DNA from: Corbicula japonica
Lineage: Eukaryota; Mollusca; Bivalvia; Venerida; Cyrenidae
DNA: 64,000 nucleotides
Direction: 5' to 3'
NCBI GenBank assembly: GCA_038501625.1
Contig: JAZAYU010000052.1
Location: forward strand, 3,935,955-3,999,954
In this document: piece by piece, positions 21,662 through 35,183 of the stretch
Position numbering within the stretch: the stretch's first letter is position 1
How the letters are laid out: the number at the start of each line of letters is the position of its first letter
Notes under the pieces: generated by a model
Database searches by the model: none
Seen by the model: only the letters and a program-made list of their open reading frames with translations
Told to the model about the DNA's origin: nothing
Program-made: the position numbers and the translations under genes

Positions 21662-24600
21662 GTAAGTTGGATTTGTTATCCGGTATCATTGCCATATATT
21701 CGATATTTAGAAAGTTGTTATCAAGTAAATGTCATTTACAAATATTCGGGTTCTATAACAAATACCACAAGCTGTTTTGAGTTATTAAAACCGACGGGAA
21801 AACATAAACACATGAAAACAAATACTGTGGTATCATTTAACTCCGCTGGAACGAATTTTCGAGCAGAATAATCAAATTGCATTTTCGCGTGGACGAAATT
21901 CGCACAGTTGTATGCTTTTATGAGACACGCTTTAAAATTGTTAACTTCAGCTAGGATTTTTATTCACACTATTTCTCTTTGAGAAATACTCGAAAATTTA
22001 ATATGCGCGAAATTAAATAATACCACAGTAATAGCCATAATAAGACAAAATGATATAAAACAATAAAACTGCAAAAACAAACCTCGAAGTTAAAACGTGA
22101 AAAAACACAGACATTTCTAAATAAAAACAAAATTAAATTCTAAAATAAATAAGACATAACAACAATACATGTTTGACATATTTTATATCACTTACAGTCA
22201 GCTATAATGAGGCACGCCACGGGAAAAGTTACCTTCGGCAGTTCACGTCAATCCTTGAAACGACGTCATAAAGTTGAGCAGAAGACATTAATTATTATGC
22301 AATTCGCGGTAAAAATACCATTTTATTGTCAAAATGTGTAACAAAATCACTATTTTTGTTATGAGAAAAATAATAGAAATTTGAAAGTTCTTTCTAAATA
22401 TAGTAACAACAAAAATGACACAAAAAAATGACCGAAGGTACCTTTTCCCGTGGCGTGCCTCAAATGTAACTATTCAGTGCACATAAGCTTAACAAACGAA
22501 GTATTCCGAAGCTAGACAGGATCAGTCTAGAGGTTGCTGAAAAAAATCAAAATGAAAAAAAGTACTCCGCTACTTGAAAAATTAGTTCGGAAACAAAAAA
22601 ATATTTAAAAATGGTGAACAGGGTTTGCTTTGTTCGGTTGAAAAATCTGGACCCCAAATTTTCAAATCCAAACTTGCAAACATAAAAAATGCTGACCAAG
22701 TCGACTTATCTGATTCAATGTTGTTGGGACTTGTTTAATATTGCTTATGATTATGTTGTTATTATTTATACAAGAATCGTGACACGACTAATTTTCTTTA
22801 AGCATAAACTCGAATTGCCCACTTTAATGCTGTTGCTTATGCAAGAATCCCCAATTTAACCTGTGCAAACCAGTCATGCAGGTACTCAAACGACATTCGA
22901 AGTTGAAATTTCGATGGCTAAGTGCAAAAATGGACTATATTCTTATACATCTTAAGAGTTGAAGGTTATAAAGCTGAGATTGGAAACCAGTCTCAAATCT
23001 CAAGCATCTGATTGGCTGAAATGGCGACTGAGATTTGAGACTGGTTTCCATACTCAGTTTTATAACCTTGTTCATAGGACTTAGACCATTATTGCAACAA
23101 CACTTTTATTTGACTTGCTAATTAGTTCCCGGTGCTTTTCTAGAAGAATACCTTTAAAAATGTATTGGGATCGAAATAGCATTATAGTAGAGCAGCTAAT
23201 GAAAAAGTACTTCAATGTATGATAAACGCGTGACATGATTCTCGTGTGTTTTAAATGGCATTATATGTGATTTTCGACATTCGTAAAAAACCCTTCTTGC
23301 GGTTGAAGGGGTTTACCGAAGATGTCACCATATCCTGATTAGTTTGCATTAGGTCGAAACATTGATTGTGTTCGTGCTGTTTATTACAATGAGGGCAAAT
23401 TAGATATAAGTCAATTTTATTGATTTTCAAACAGAAAAAGTGTAATTATTACTTTTAAACAAATCTGCCAGGGAAAAGAACATACAGTTTATAAAACAAT
23501 AAACATTTAAATAAAATAAAGCATCTAAAAACAAGAAAAGATCAAATGGAAAAACAAATATTGTACATTTGTCTTACATGACATTTAGAACATTTTATTC
23601 GCGATAAATTCTGCAAAGAAAACACTAGCATAACTTCACTATATCTAAAGTCCACAATCACCATGAATATATTAAAAGTACAAGTTTTAGCTTTCCAAAA
23701 AGCTAGTCGGTCAGTAGCTCAACCTTTTAACAAGACGGCAGAAAAGTTTAAATTTTAAGCCACTTTTATGGGATGCCATACAAAAATGTAAGTTTACTTA
23801 TAGGTATTTCCTCTTTCGAGTGAGATGTATTTAACCTGGTGATAAATCTAACCCTGTTTGCGAACAAGTTACCGGTAATAATTTCTCTGGAAGTAAACCA
23901 AAATGGAAAAGTTTGTCAAACAATATTTTTGTGTCAGAAAGTGTTAGAAAGCAACGGTTATCAAGCTGTAAATATATATCAAAAGCTACAGAATATGTTA
24001 AAAAACAAAGTTTTTTCACAGTCATAGGGTGGGAGAGAAAATCGTGAACAGTCTGTCAGGGACTCACAGGTATGATAAAATTGTTCTTTCTGATCTAGAA
24101 CAATATTGTTAGAATGTTGGTATTCACTTAGTATGTCTCATGACTTCGAATAACAACCTAACACATTGATTTCAAAAGTATGCACTACAGCGCCGTCTTT
24201 GTTAAAAAGTAATGCTAATGACCGACTAGCTTTTTGGAAAGCAAAAGTTTGTATTGTCTATTATTGACAGTTGCATGACCCGATTTGATACTTCTGCAGA
24301 AGTATGTGTGTTCGCATGTTCCAAAGATTATTTTGTTGATTCAAAACCAAATTACAACTAAGTAAAGCTTAAACTTGTAGTGTCTACTATTTTCAGTTTC
24401 ATTACCCGATTTAAGATTTCTGCAAAACTGTGTGTTCTGGTGTTCCAAAGATAATTTTTACATTCAAAAACAGTTAAGGAAAATTATCAAGAAAGTACCG
24501 ACGGATGTATCCATATCAAGCTAGCTAAACCTTGTAAAACATTCCCTTGGATACCTCTGATCCCCGAGTTTCACAAAATGCTGCACAAGTTCGTAGATTC

Positions 24601-25032
24601 GTTGTCAGCAAAATAAGTAGCTAATCTCTGTTCAGTGTTTTCTACACATTTTATTTGCTTTGATTTAATAAATTTATAAGCTGTGCATCTTTTGTTTATC
24701 ATAAACAGTGTACATTTACTAGACAAAATCCATGTACATGTATATGTTTATTGTTCGTTGTCGGAAATATCTTTGTGAGTAATAAGCCGAGCTGATAAGA
24801 AGCTGGAGATAGGATTTAAGAATAGGTACAGACACCAAATGTGACGTTCTTCAACAGCCAATAAGAGGTCTCTAGGTTTTTATAGATAACGACTGAGTAA
24901 GAGTCTATCCATAAATAACGACTGAGTAAGAGTCTAATTATCTAAATTATCCGTTCCGTCTGGAACGTGATCTTTCCTTTAAATCACTGTTAACCGGTGT
25001 TCAGGTAGAAAGCTCAAGTTTGGTCGATTATA

Positions 25033-26482
25033 GGTTGAACCAAGGTAAATCCAATTTTCATAGACCTTAATGTTAAATTCCCAATATTCAATGCACATTT
25101 AACATGATTTCTATCATCTTAATTTCTAGACAACCATATATGACTGTGAAGATCTACATTTCATCTATTGAAAAACACACAGCAAATGGGGGGTTAACTT
25201 ACTTGTAAGAAAATTACTGATCTCTAACCGAACAGACCCTATTTTAAACGCGGTATCGCAAATACGGTGCCAAATATATACATCCGCTCTTCCGGAACTA
25301 GTGCGCCTCTACCAAACGAGATATAGGCATGAAATTGCTTTCATTTATTTTCCTGACATGTTATTCCTGCAAACAAGTCACAACCAGGTCGATTTCTAAC
25401 GGATAAGAGGCCCCCAGATGAAGAGAAAAAAATAGCATATAATGAAACGGACTTCATTCGAATGGACCACGGAGGAATACTGAGTTATTTACCTTAATAC
25501 AACCTATAAGAAAAACTTGAGTTTCCAAATGTAATGATTATGATATTATTTCATTGTGTTGTGTATTTGTAATATACTGTAGAAATTTCAACTTGATATC
25601 TGCTCTAAAACTCGACTTATAAGGGTTCAATGAGGCCCGCCCATATATGAAAAATTCGTCAAAATTTCCAGTATATTTCTGTAAAATTGCTTAATTTCAG
25701 ACAATTTTTTCAATTTTTATATTAAAAGCAACTATTTTTAATAGAAGAAACTTGTTGAGTCTGATTTTCAACACAAACACGTGCTAATGCTATCTTTTGT
25801 ATGAAGACGGGATCCCTCAGGCAACTCAATTGTGTAAAAGTTAATACCGAATAGGGTCCGGTGCCCAAAATTAAGATTTTTTTCAATTCAAAAACAAGAT
25901 TTTTGACAAATAGTATTTTAAAACCTAAAACCCAATCAAACTTAGCCGATTTCAATCACCGAAATCAAGTTTTGTCGACTTCGACATTTCCGAGGTTTTG
26001 AATCTTATAGGTTGAACCAAGGTAAATCCAATTCCCATAGACCTCAATGTTAAATTCCCAATATTCAATGCACATTTAACATGATTTCTATCATCTTAAT
26101 TTCTAGACAACCATATATGACTGTGAAGATCTACATTTCATCTATTGAAAAACACACAGCAAATGGCGGGTTAACTTACTTGTAAGAAAATTACTGATCT
26201 CTAACCGAACAGACCCTATTTTAAACGCGGTATCGCAAATACGGTGCCAAATATATACATCCGCTCTTCCGGAACTAGTGCGCCTCTACCAAACGAGATA
26301 TAGGCATGAAATTGCTTTCATTTATTTTCCTGACATGTTATTCCTGCAAACAAGTCACAACCAGGTCGATTTCTAACGGATAAGAGGCCCCCAGATGAAG
26401 AGAAAAACATAGCATATAATGAAACGGACTTCATTCGAAATGGACCACGGAGGAATACTGAGTTATTTACCTTAATACAACC
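25033..26482. mobile_element. Pair of ~473-bp TIR elements in direct orientation (right copy)
   Basis: Elements at 25033-25504 and 26010-26482, both bounded by GGTTG...CAACC with AT-rich flanking duplications, separated by about 505 bp. The spacer contains no recognisable gene; the 77-codon antisense frame at 25722-25955 has no features. It could be a composite element or two insertions. Confidence 0.7.
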
Positions 26483-26710
26483 TTATAATATGTCGGTCAG
26501 GATGACCGACAAAAAGCCGCCGTTCTTGCTGAGTAACAAATCTTGATTTTCAATGGATGTATGACAAGTATATAGTATATTACTGGAATGCAAATTGTTC
26601 GCAACATGCGATTCAAGTCAGTGGGGTTATCAATTCCTTCCGTGTGTTCAAACTCATTTCAAAATTTAAAATTGAAGTTGATTTTATTCTGATTTTGTTG
26701 ATACAATGTA

Positions 26711-27252
26711 CAGGGGGTCCAACGTATTTGGTTTTTTTCGGAAAAGTAAGTGAGGGACATGTTCTCTGCGGAACAAAATGGCGGAAAATTGTGTGTTTTG
26801 GTGCATTTCAGGAGATATTTTGACCTGGTAAGTAGTTTTATATCAATGTTATCGTAATATAAATACGCCTACCCGGAGGCCAGATGTGTAAGCTCCACTC
26901 GGTTTTTTAACTTATGTTTCTAGAGGCCTAAACAAAAAAGTTATTGAATGTATAAACTGAAAGATTGTTTGTTTACAAAGTGAAAATAGAAAATTGTGTG
27001 ACTTAAAACTGTGTTTTTAGTCAAAATATACCGTTCTTGGACCTATTTTAGCGAAATATATTTTTGCATATATTTCTTCACGGCGGCTTTTGCACTTTAC
27101 ATGGGTACTTTATGGCCATTTTTTTTATGTTCAAGCACCTTTAATGTTTGGCGTGGAAGTGGTAAGCATGTTTTTGTTCGGTGCAGAATCTGAATATCAC
27201 ACTCATACGCGTTAATATAAGTGAAAGTAAGACACCAGCTGACAAATGTTAA
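26711..27252 (+). repeat. 540-bp dispersed repeat, + copy of an inverted pair in intron 2
   Basis: Same family as 29889-30442, which is its reverse complement 2.6 kb downstream. The two could pair over several hundred bases in the intron 2 transcript. Landmarks: cagggggtccaacgtatttg, aaatggcggaaaattgtgtg, cacggcggcttttgcacttt, gttcggtgcagaatctg. Confidence 0.85.
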
Positions 27253-28924
27253 TCAAAGTACTGAAAGTACAGAAAACCAGCGAAGCGATTTTTCTTCTTG
27301 AGAATAACCAGTGCCATGATTCTCATACATGTATCCATTTACGAAAAAGCAAAAGAACTTGTTTCACTCGCAAAGACCTTCATCTTGTCTATATGATAGT
27401 GAAAATAAGGGTTTCCATGTATTATCTGGATGAAGGTTTCTGTTAACCCTTTACTCCATAGATATACCTTCATAGCTTGGGCGAACAGTTCAGATCCATA
27501 TCAGCTGGCACATCTTTGCGATCTGATTTGGATTTAAAATGTTCGCTTTGAGAATCATTAATTTTTTCCAACCAGTAATCACAAATTTTAGATCCAGATC
27601 AGATGGCACTATTGTGCCAGCTGACTGGGACCTGAACTTTTCACCTATGTGATGAAAGGCGTATATATTGAGTAAAGGGTTTTAAGCAAGAAATTATAAT
27701 AGTGAAATCTGTGTACTGACTACTGACATCCCAAAGACAGAATGAACACGAAAAATGATATAAAAAGTGAGACCCGATCGATGGGAATGATTATGCATTT
27801 ATTTGAAATAAGAAGTATATAATCGTTTCCTTCATTGTGAATAACATGTAAAGGAAATCATAGAATTGAGAATCCGACAAGATAAAACAACCGAGAGTCA
27901 TAACATTGCCGAAAGCATTGGAATTTAATGCTAGATAACACATATGTAAAATTGAAGACAATTTCAGAGGAAAATGAATTACTATAGCTTATACCATAAA
28001 TTTCCACCGTATTAAGTTGTAATATCCGGTATATTAGTTTTAATATGTAAAATTTTACACATCTCAATAGTTTATTGTTTACTGTTCACGCTTATAAGTG
28101 GAAATCCAATATATAAAAATTTTCAGCAATGATGATTGCTTCATGTTCAGTGATTTACAACAATCATGAACGCCTATCATCAAATAATGAACAAATGTTC
28201 GCAATATATCTTGAAAATGTCAAATGAAAGCATTTGCGCATTTATTTCATAAAGTGGACAATTGAAGAAAATATGCTAAGATGGAAATTTATCATTATCG
28301 TTATTGTTAATGATAAAAATAAAAAAAACGTGAAACACAGTTTAGCAGCGGAACAAACGTCCAATATTGAAATGGTTTTAAAATGACAAAATAAAGAAAA
28401 TGTTGTCACTGTTATTTTGAGCTTCGAGTTAGCAGAAAAAGATATATATTTAATATTTCAGAATTAATATTAAGCTATTGTAATATCCTAACTTCGGGAA
28501 TATCGTTTATATCTCTACCTGAAGGTAACACATCTGTGGCTCGCTAAAGAATCCCTGGCGGCTACAACCCCTACATAAAATTGCTTTTCTGTTGTCGATT
28601 GTGTTCTGAATTAGGTACAGCGCAGTGAAGCAGTCAAGTATTCTTTTAGCGATACTAACGTGGCACGAGCCAACTTTAACACGTAACAGGAAACTTGGAC
28701 TACTTTGTTAGCTCTGATTACTCTGAAATGCGTAAATCGCCGGTTGCCAGTGCCTCGTTTTGGTTTGATACCGATTTCAGAACTGTGATTAGTAAAACCA
28801 GCTTCGCTGGTTAAAAATCAAACAAAAAGCCAATATTTACCCAAACACACGGATGTTCCTTTATATCTTCGCCCGAAAAATGGCTTTACCGAAAAAAGAA
28901 CTTCATATGTATTTATAATATCAA

Positions 28925-28992
28925 TTAGAATCTACCTACCCATTCTCGTGTTTGTGTGTGTATGTGCGTGTGTGCGCGTATATATAAATCTA
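28925..28992. repeat. TG/TA-rich simple repeat
   Basis: Low-complexity tract around gtgtttgtgtgtgtatgtgc followed by gcgcgtatatata. No other feature. Confidence 0.6.
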
Positions 28993-29460
28993 TACCCCGA
29001 TATAAATTTCTTACCAGTCCAGTCTCCTTTCTTATTCTTAGGTGGAATAATAAGTTGTATCTAGGGTTGCACTGTAGAACCGCAAGTTGATGCGGGATGG
29101 GTAAACGTCATTTCACTATGCTTCGTATGACGTTCAAGTCTGATTCCCAGGGCTCTTAACTTATTAAGGGTAACACGCTTTTGTAGCCTCCTTCAGAAAG
29201 CAAATTGACTTCCATAATCGTTTTTATTTAAAAAAAATTAAGATGCTTTCCTTTTAACGTACACAAATCTCTAAATATTGTAAATAAAAAACAGAATATA
29301 CCCAAACAACAATGCCGAGCATAGCATTCTGTTATAAGGGAATTCCGAGAAATTTTGGAAAGGATTATAAATATCTTGCATGACTGTGAGGTGAATATGG
29401 GCTTTCTTTATTTAACAGTTCACCTTTCCGATGAAATGAAGCCAGTTATTATGTAAAATT

Positions 29461-29770
29461 TTATACCGCAGAAAAGGGTCTTTTGCTTATCGCTAAATGT
29501 CGCAAAACTGTAAACTCGCTTCTTGCCAAAAGATAATGGCACTTGACTGTGTATTCGGCAAGCAAATGCCTTGTGGTCGTAATTAAGGGGTCAAAATAAG
29601 TGGCAATTGGGCATATAAGATTGTAGTAAGTGGTCGCATTATGGAATATGGAATAGCGGGGTGGTCGTATAATCGATGCGAGCGACCATTGAATTATATA
29701 GGAAAAAATTCGTTCTTTCAAAAAGTGCCCGTAACAGCGGGGTGGTCTTGAAATTGAGGTGGTCACAATG
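29461..29770. repeat. Segment with repeated 'gcggggtggtc' words
   Basis: Recurring words agcggggtggtcgt, agcggggtggtctt and gaggtggtcacaatg suggest a decayed dispersed repeat. The 101-codon antisense open frame across it (29461-29766) reads through these words and has no recognisable domain, so I do not call a gene. Confidence 0.4.
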
Positions 29771-29888
29771 CGGGAGTTTACTTATCAAGAGGTAAAATAA
29801 TATACAAGTATAATATGTGGTAGATAATTTTGCATAACAAATACGCGATATGTTCGTATTTGGGTAACAAATCGGCTTTTATTTTGAT

Positions 29889-30442
29889 TATTAACATTTG
29901 TTATCAGCTCGTGTCTTACTTTCACTTATATTAACGCATACGAGTGTGCAAATCAGATTCTGCACCGAACAAAAACATGCTTACCACTTCCACGCCATAC
30001 ATTAAAGGTGTTTGAACATACAAAAATTGGCCATAAAGTACCCATGTAAAGTGCAAAAGCCGCCGTGAAGAAATATATGCAAAAACTCGATAATAATTTC
30101 TCTAAAATAGGTCCAAGAACGGTATATTTTGACTAAAAACACAGTTTTAAGTCACACAATTTTCTATTTTCACTTTGTAAACAAACAATCTTTCAGTTTA
30201 TACATTCAATAACTTTTTTGTTTAGGCCTCTAGAAACATAAGTCAAAAAACCGAGTGGAGGCTTACACATCTGGCCTCCGGGTATGCGTATTTATATTAC
30301 GAAAACATTGATATAAATCTACTTACCAGGTCAAAATATCTCCTGAAATGCACCAAAACACACAATTTTCCGCCATTTTGTTCCGCAGAGAACATGTCTC
30401 TCACTTACTTTTCCGAAAAAACCAAATACGTTGGACCCCCTG
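29889..30442 (-). repeat. 540-bp dispersed repeat, reverse-complement copy
   Basis: Reverse complement of 26711-27252, diverged by several percent with small indels, e.g. an insertion near caaaaactcgataataattt. Ends ggaccccctg at 30442. Divergence from both duplicate copies shows it is an independent, older insertion. Confidence 0.85.
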
Positions 30443-30565
30443 ATGTAAGGCCATGCCGCTAACTTCGCGCATTCCAATAGGAATTTGACATTTCATTACA
30501 GTACTCGGAGAAAGCATTTAAAGGTCGATTCAATTATTCATTTTTCTTCATTCTCTACAGATGCC

Positions 30566-30700
30566 AAGATTATAAAGCTGAGATTGGAAACCAGTCTCAA
30601 ATCTCAAGCATCTGATTGGCTGAAATGGCGACTGGTCGCCATTTCAGCCAATCAGATGCTTGAGATTTGAGACTGGTTCTATGCTCAGTTTTACAACCTT
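30566..30700. mobile_element. Palindromic MITE in intron 2
   Basis: Starts aagattataaagctgagatt and ends cagttttacaacctt. The arms meet at ggcgactggtcgcc. Full-length family member, flanked by atgcc and aggca. Confidence 0.9.
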
Positions 30701-31260
30701 AGGCACAGATAGAAATGTGAATTGTCTGGGGGTCAAATGAACAGCTGACCTTCAAATATGTTAAAGGTCAATCATTCTTTTTATCATAGAACTTCGCGTT
30801 GACTTTGCGTTTCTATTCGCCACACCACCTGTTAAATGCATACTTATGGAAAATGTTCTGTCCGATACGGCGGTATGCTTTTACATAATAAATTTTAAAT
30901 GCGTCAAATGACGACCTTGAAATTTTGCCTTCTTTATAGGGCCAGTATTTTAAATCGGTTTCTAAATTTTGTTTGTCGTGTAAATGCATATAAATGTCCT
31001 TTTTCGTCTAAACCAAATTTATGAGTGTGCAATAAAACAATAAAGGTATTGTAGTTTTTGTAGACTTAAGTCAATTAGAAAATTTACTTTTAAATCATAA
31101 TTTTAAAATTAAAAATTAAGTGCTCTATTTGAAGTAGATGTGATGCATAAGAAGGGCATCGCGTGCGGAAAGGGCATCTGGCTTGCGCATGCGCATCCAA
31201 GAAGTTATCTCATGTGTTGATCTCCTGAGGAGACAATATTGTCAGGTCCGACTAGTTAAT

Positions 31261-32096
31261 ATGGTGGCTGATTTATGCCATTTCGTTATTCGTTATTTCG
31301 CCGCGAAATAACGCCAAGCGAAAAGACGAAATAACGAAAAAACGCCACGCGAAATAACGAAAAGACGCCACGCGAAAAGACGAAATAACGAAAAAACGCC
31401 ACTCGAAAATACGAAATAACGAAAAAACGCAAAGCGAAATAACGAAAAGACGCCACGCGAAAAGACGAAATAACGAAAAAACGCCACTCGAAAATACGAA
31501 ATAACGAAAAAACGCAAAGCGAAAATACGAAATAACGAAAAAACGCAAAGCGAAATAACGAAAAGACGCCACGCGAAAAGACGAAATTACGAAAAAACGC
31601 CACGCGAAAATACGAAATAACGAAAAAACGCGACGCGAAATAACGAAAAGACGCCACGCGAAAAGACGAAATAACGAAAAAACGCCACGCGAAAATACGA
31701 AATAACGAAAAAACGCCGAGCGAAATAACGAAAAGACACCACGCGAAAAGACGAAATAACGAAAAAACGCCACGCGAAAATACGAAATAACGAAAAAACG
31801 CCACGCGAAACAACGAAAAAACACCAGGCGAAATAACGAAATAACGCCGAGCGAAAAGACGCCAAGCGAAATAACGAAAAGACGCCAAGCGAAATAACGA
31901 AAAAACGCCAGGCGAAGCTAGAAAGAACGCTATTTTGTACAGTTAAATTGGCGTTTTATTGCACGGCGACTTTTCGTTATTTCGCGCAAAAATAGCGTTT
32001 TTTCGTTTTTTCGCGGGGCGTTCTTTCGTTATTTCGTCTTTTCGCGAGGCGTTTTTTCGTTATTTCGTCTTTTCGCGTGGCGAAATCAGCCACCAT
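31261..32096. mobile_element. hAT-like non-autonomous element filled with a cgaaataacgaaaa minisatellite
   Basis: Terminal inverted repeats atggtggctgattt / aaatcagccaccat, flanked by 8-bp near-identical sites tagttaat (31253-31260) and aagttaat (32097-32104). The left three quarters is an array of about 23- and 31-bp units (cgaaataacgaaaagacg, cgaaaatacgaaataacg with ccacg) forming an ~85-bp higher-order period. After a short spacer near 31920-31960 the same units run in the opposite orientation. Long open frames on the minus strand (31273-31888, reading as repeated FRYF/VFSLFR blocks) are by-products of stop-free repeat units. An 8-bp target duplication is typical of hAT elements. Confidence 0.75.
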
Positions 32097-32848
32097 AAGT
32101 TAATGTTTTATGACATTTTGATAATTCGAGAAGTCTTTGAGTCCAATTAGCACACTAAAAATATTCCGATCAACCTTGCAAGGCACATAGTTGTTTGTAA
32201 CCACGATCCTGATTATATAAGAGACATTTTGTTAACACATTTTGACACAAATTAGCAAAAGTATCATTTACAATGCACATTAACACATTTTTGGAATTTT
32301 TTTCCATAGCGATGAGAAAGCCACGATTTTCTCTTAACAGAATGCTATACAAGGTTATGGCTTAGGAATAATATATTTTATATAATGTTCGAAGTTATAA
32401 TTACAATGTTCGAGTTTATCTAAATAATCGATTTTTTAACAAAATGAACACAGTTGTAATCTACTTAATAACAGTTTACCAAATTCAATTTCAAATGCTT
32501 AAAAGACGTAAAGAAATTTTACGCCATTGCTAGCTACAGTTAGTTTTAACTGGTTACATACCTGCTGAGTTGGCAAAATGCACAGACTTGAAGAACAGTT
32601 TTAGAAGGTTGAGTTTTTTTTCAAAATAGCAAATAACTATATCGTTACAAAACTATTCGGAATAATTTGGTGCATATATTGTGTAAAGCACACAGTCCAA
32701 AAATTATAAATATAAGTTGGTTTTACATATAAAAAATGTCAATTCCTTTTCCATTCAAAGTACCGAATATCATATTAGCAAACGTAGCATGTGCAAGAAG
32801 TTGATCAATATATCCAACTTCATCATAATGAACGAGAATCATTTTAGA

Positions 32849-32909
32849 AATTCGATAATGACCTCCGGTATGTCTACTTATTCGATAATGACCTCCGGTA
32901 TGTCTACTT
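32849..32909. repeat. 27-bp tandem duplication
   Basis: Two adjacent copies of the unit containing cgataatgacctccggtatg with tctactt. Too short to be more than a local slippage product. Confidence 0.7.
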
Positions 32910-34124
32910 TCGGTTTCAAGGTCAAACATTTGTTTTCTAAACCGACATTAATAATTATTGTCAGTCCAATACAATGTGAAGAAAAATACCTGTCCTGCTG
33001 TTGTATTTTTGTTTACATTTTTGTGCTCAATCTATATGAAAGAACACTTTATTTACAAAGCGCAAACAAAAACAAAAAAGACTGAATAGATGTTGCATCG
33101 GAACTCTGGAATTGCTGTTTGAAACGTGTGTATAAAACAGATATCGATTTAACGCTTATAAATGAATTTAAAATATGCTACGTCATATTTTAAAATACAG
33201 TCAGGTTTAAAGATTATTAAGCAAATTGTTTTGCTATTTATTGACATATTTATGGAAATTCAGACAATTCCGAAGTCCAAGTGTTTCTGCAAACATGTTT
33301 ACAACGATAAGTGATTATATGTTTGTGTTGTAGATGCTTTAAAAGGTTGTTCGTCATGCGTATTTTCAGCGCCATCGTTCTTTAAGTATACTGCTGAAAA
33401 TTAGTAAACCAGGCAACTCCAATGGAAAGAACCCTTTAATTTTGTGACGAAACCCTTACCACACTTATTTGCAAATAAGTAAAGGTGTATTAATCTAAAT
33501 CATCGAAAGTATGAGAACTTTAATGTTATGAGACTCAAAAGGTTGCCCCCATGAATCATTTACAACAAAATAATGAATAAAAATACGTGTATTTTTATTG
33601 GTCATGATATATTATAATTATATATTAATATGAGTGTAAATGACAGATCTGAATGGATAATCTTTTCGTCCGTCGGAATATTAAAAGAAATTGGTTTGAT
33701 GACAGTAAACTTTAAGATAAGGGGCTTCACACACTTAAAACAAGTCAACTGTTGTTGTTGTTGTTTTTTCTACCCTGATTATCGCAATAATTTCCAGTCA
33801 ATCCTGAATTGTCTGTCCTGCTAGGGAAGGTCGAGTTTCTGTTATCATTTCTTATTTTATTAAAGTTTGAAGAAAACGCTGAAGTCTTGTTTTATTACTA
33901 TTATTTTCTTGGGAACAAAAGCTATTTCTTTCAACAAGATATTCTTGTTCTCAAATACATTGTTTATGCATTTAAAGGAAAATGTTATTGAATATCGTGT
34001 AGAAAAATTTATACTTGTACTATAAATTTTATAAACAACAAAGATATAAAAGGTAAAGCTGACTGATTTGCTAACTGGCATAGACTGACAATATCATCTG
34101 TGATTTGATATCTCAGGAAGGGTC

Positions 34125-34400
34125 TGTAAAAAGTATGTGTTTCCATAGGGGTTGCTAAAAATATGCGTTTCTCAGGAAGATACTGTATAAATATGTGTTT
34201 CCTTTGAGAATCCTGTAAAATGTATGTGTTTCAAAGAGAATAATGCATGATGTTATTGTTTCCCGTGACATTACTGTAAAATGTGTTTTTCATGTGAATA
34301 CTGTAAAATAACAGTGTTTCATATGATCTTACTGTAAAATGTACATTTCTTCCGAAAGAACTATGTAAAATATATTTGTTTGACAGGAGGACATTTATAA
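34125..34400. repeat. Degenerate tandem repeat of ~35-45 bp (actgtaaaatgtatgtgttt)
   Basis: Around seven to nine imperfect units built on ctgtaaaatgtatgtgtttc followed by a variable spacer. Located in intron 2, 0.8-1.1 kb before exon 3. Strongly diverged, so old. Confidence 0.6.
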
Positions 34401-34608
34401 TTGATGAACTTATGAGTTTCCAGGAATGTTAAAATGTATATGAATACTATATCGCAGTCCCGGGTGCATAAGATTGAACACAAATCTGAACTAATGTGGT
34501 CTTGGTCTCTCAGTGTTGTTAAAAGTAACGTTCGAAAAGGGTTTTCTAAAATTACTTTTGTTTGACTATTTCGGCCAGTTTTAAGATTGATGGTTTCAAC
34601 ATCCTGTG

Positions 34609-34750
34609 CCCAGGATCATAAAACTAAATCTGGAGATCAGTCTCAAATATCAAGCATCTGATTGGCTGAAATGGCTACCAGTCGCCATTTCAGCCAATCA
34701 GATCCTTGAGATTTGAGACTGATCTCAAAACTTAGTTTTATTATCCTGGG
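34609..34750. mobile_element. Palindromic MITE, second subfamily, 470 bp before exon 3
   Basis: Ends cccaggatcataaaactaaa and agttttattatcctggg, with arms containing tggagatcagtctcaaatat. This 'atcataaaactaaatctgga' type differs from the 'aaggttataaaactgag' type at the outer arm but shares the core tctgattggctgaaatggc. It would form a ~65-bp hairpin in intron 2 close to the exon 3 acceptor. Confidence 0.88.
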
Positions 34751-34825
34751 CTCAGGTCAATATGATTTTGGAGATTGTGCAATCACCTTAAAGATATACG
34801 CGTACTTCCTGCTTTTTTTAGTCGT

Positions 34826-35183
34826 TGCCTTTGACGTTCTTTGTGATATGCAGAATTTATATTCTCAGATCCCCTGAAAAATTATTTTTATGTCCAGTTC
34901 CGCCCATTGTATTTTCGTTTAGTGCAAACCTATTCTTTTATCTAGGACCATACGCCGCTGAACATGGAATATTATTTATCTCAAATTCCTTTTTACAGGT
35001 TCCATATGCACACCGTCCTTGGATCTAAACTGTTTTACGGGTGTAAATATTAGTTGCGCTAAACCAGGACATAGTTAGCATGGACAGAAATTTCCATTGC
35101 CATTACTGGCCAAGAACAGGCTCAATTAAACCGAGCCTGCAATATTTTCATATTTGTCTTGCTCTTCAAAGTTCCCGTTTCAT
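34826..35183. repeat. Dispersed repeat D abutting the exon 3 acceptor region
   Basis: Matches the copies at 1752-2170 and 13843-14630 (gttgcctttgacgttctttg, catacgccgctgaacatgga, gagcctgcaatattttcata). Recognisable similarity fades about 35 bases before exon 3, so part of the region upstream of the branch point may be transposon-derived. Confidence 0.65.

Larger units (their letters stand above)
17603..28020 (+). repeat. Right copy of the >10 kb direct duplication
   Basis: This is the partner of 1-10423. Unlike the left copy it sits inside continuous sequence: it is preceded by WDR86-like exon 1 and followed without a break by the rest of intron 2. It is therefore the copy that belongs to the gene model. 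Everything described in the left copy recurs here: GC-rich inverted element, palindromic MITEs, WD exon, TA-flanked MITE, paired 473-bp elements and the AACCCTTT foldback. Confidence 0.95.

Noticed and set aside
29461..29766. 101-codon minus-strand frame
   Set aside because: Overlaps repeated gcggggtggtc words, inside intron 2; interpreted as repeat sequence.
31273..31888. Minus-strand open frames up to 200 codons with repeated FRYF/VFSLFR blocks
   Set aside because: All three frames are open because the minisatellite unit lacks stops; nothing resembles a folded protein, and the array sits inside a TIR element.
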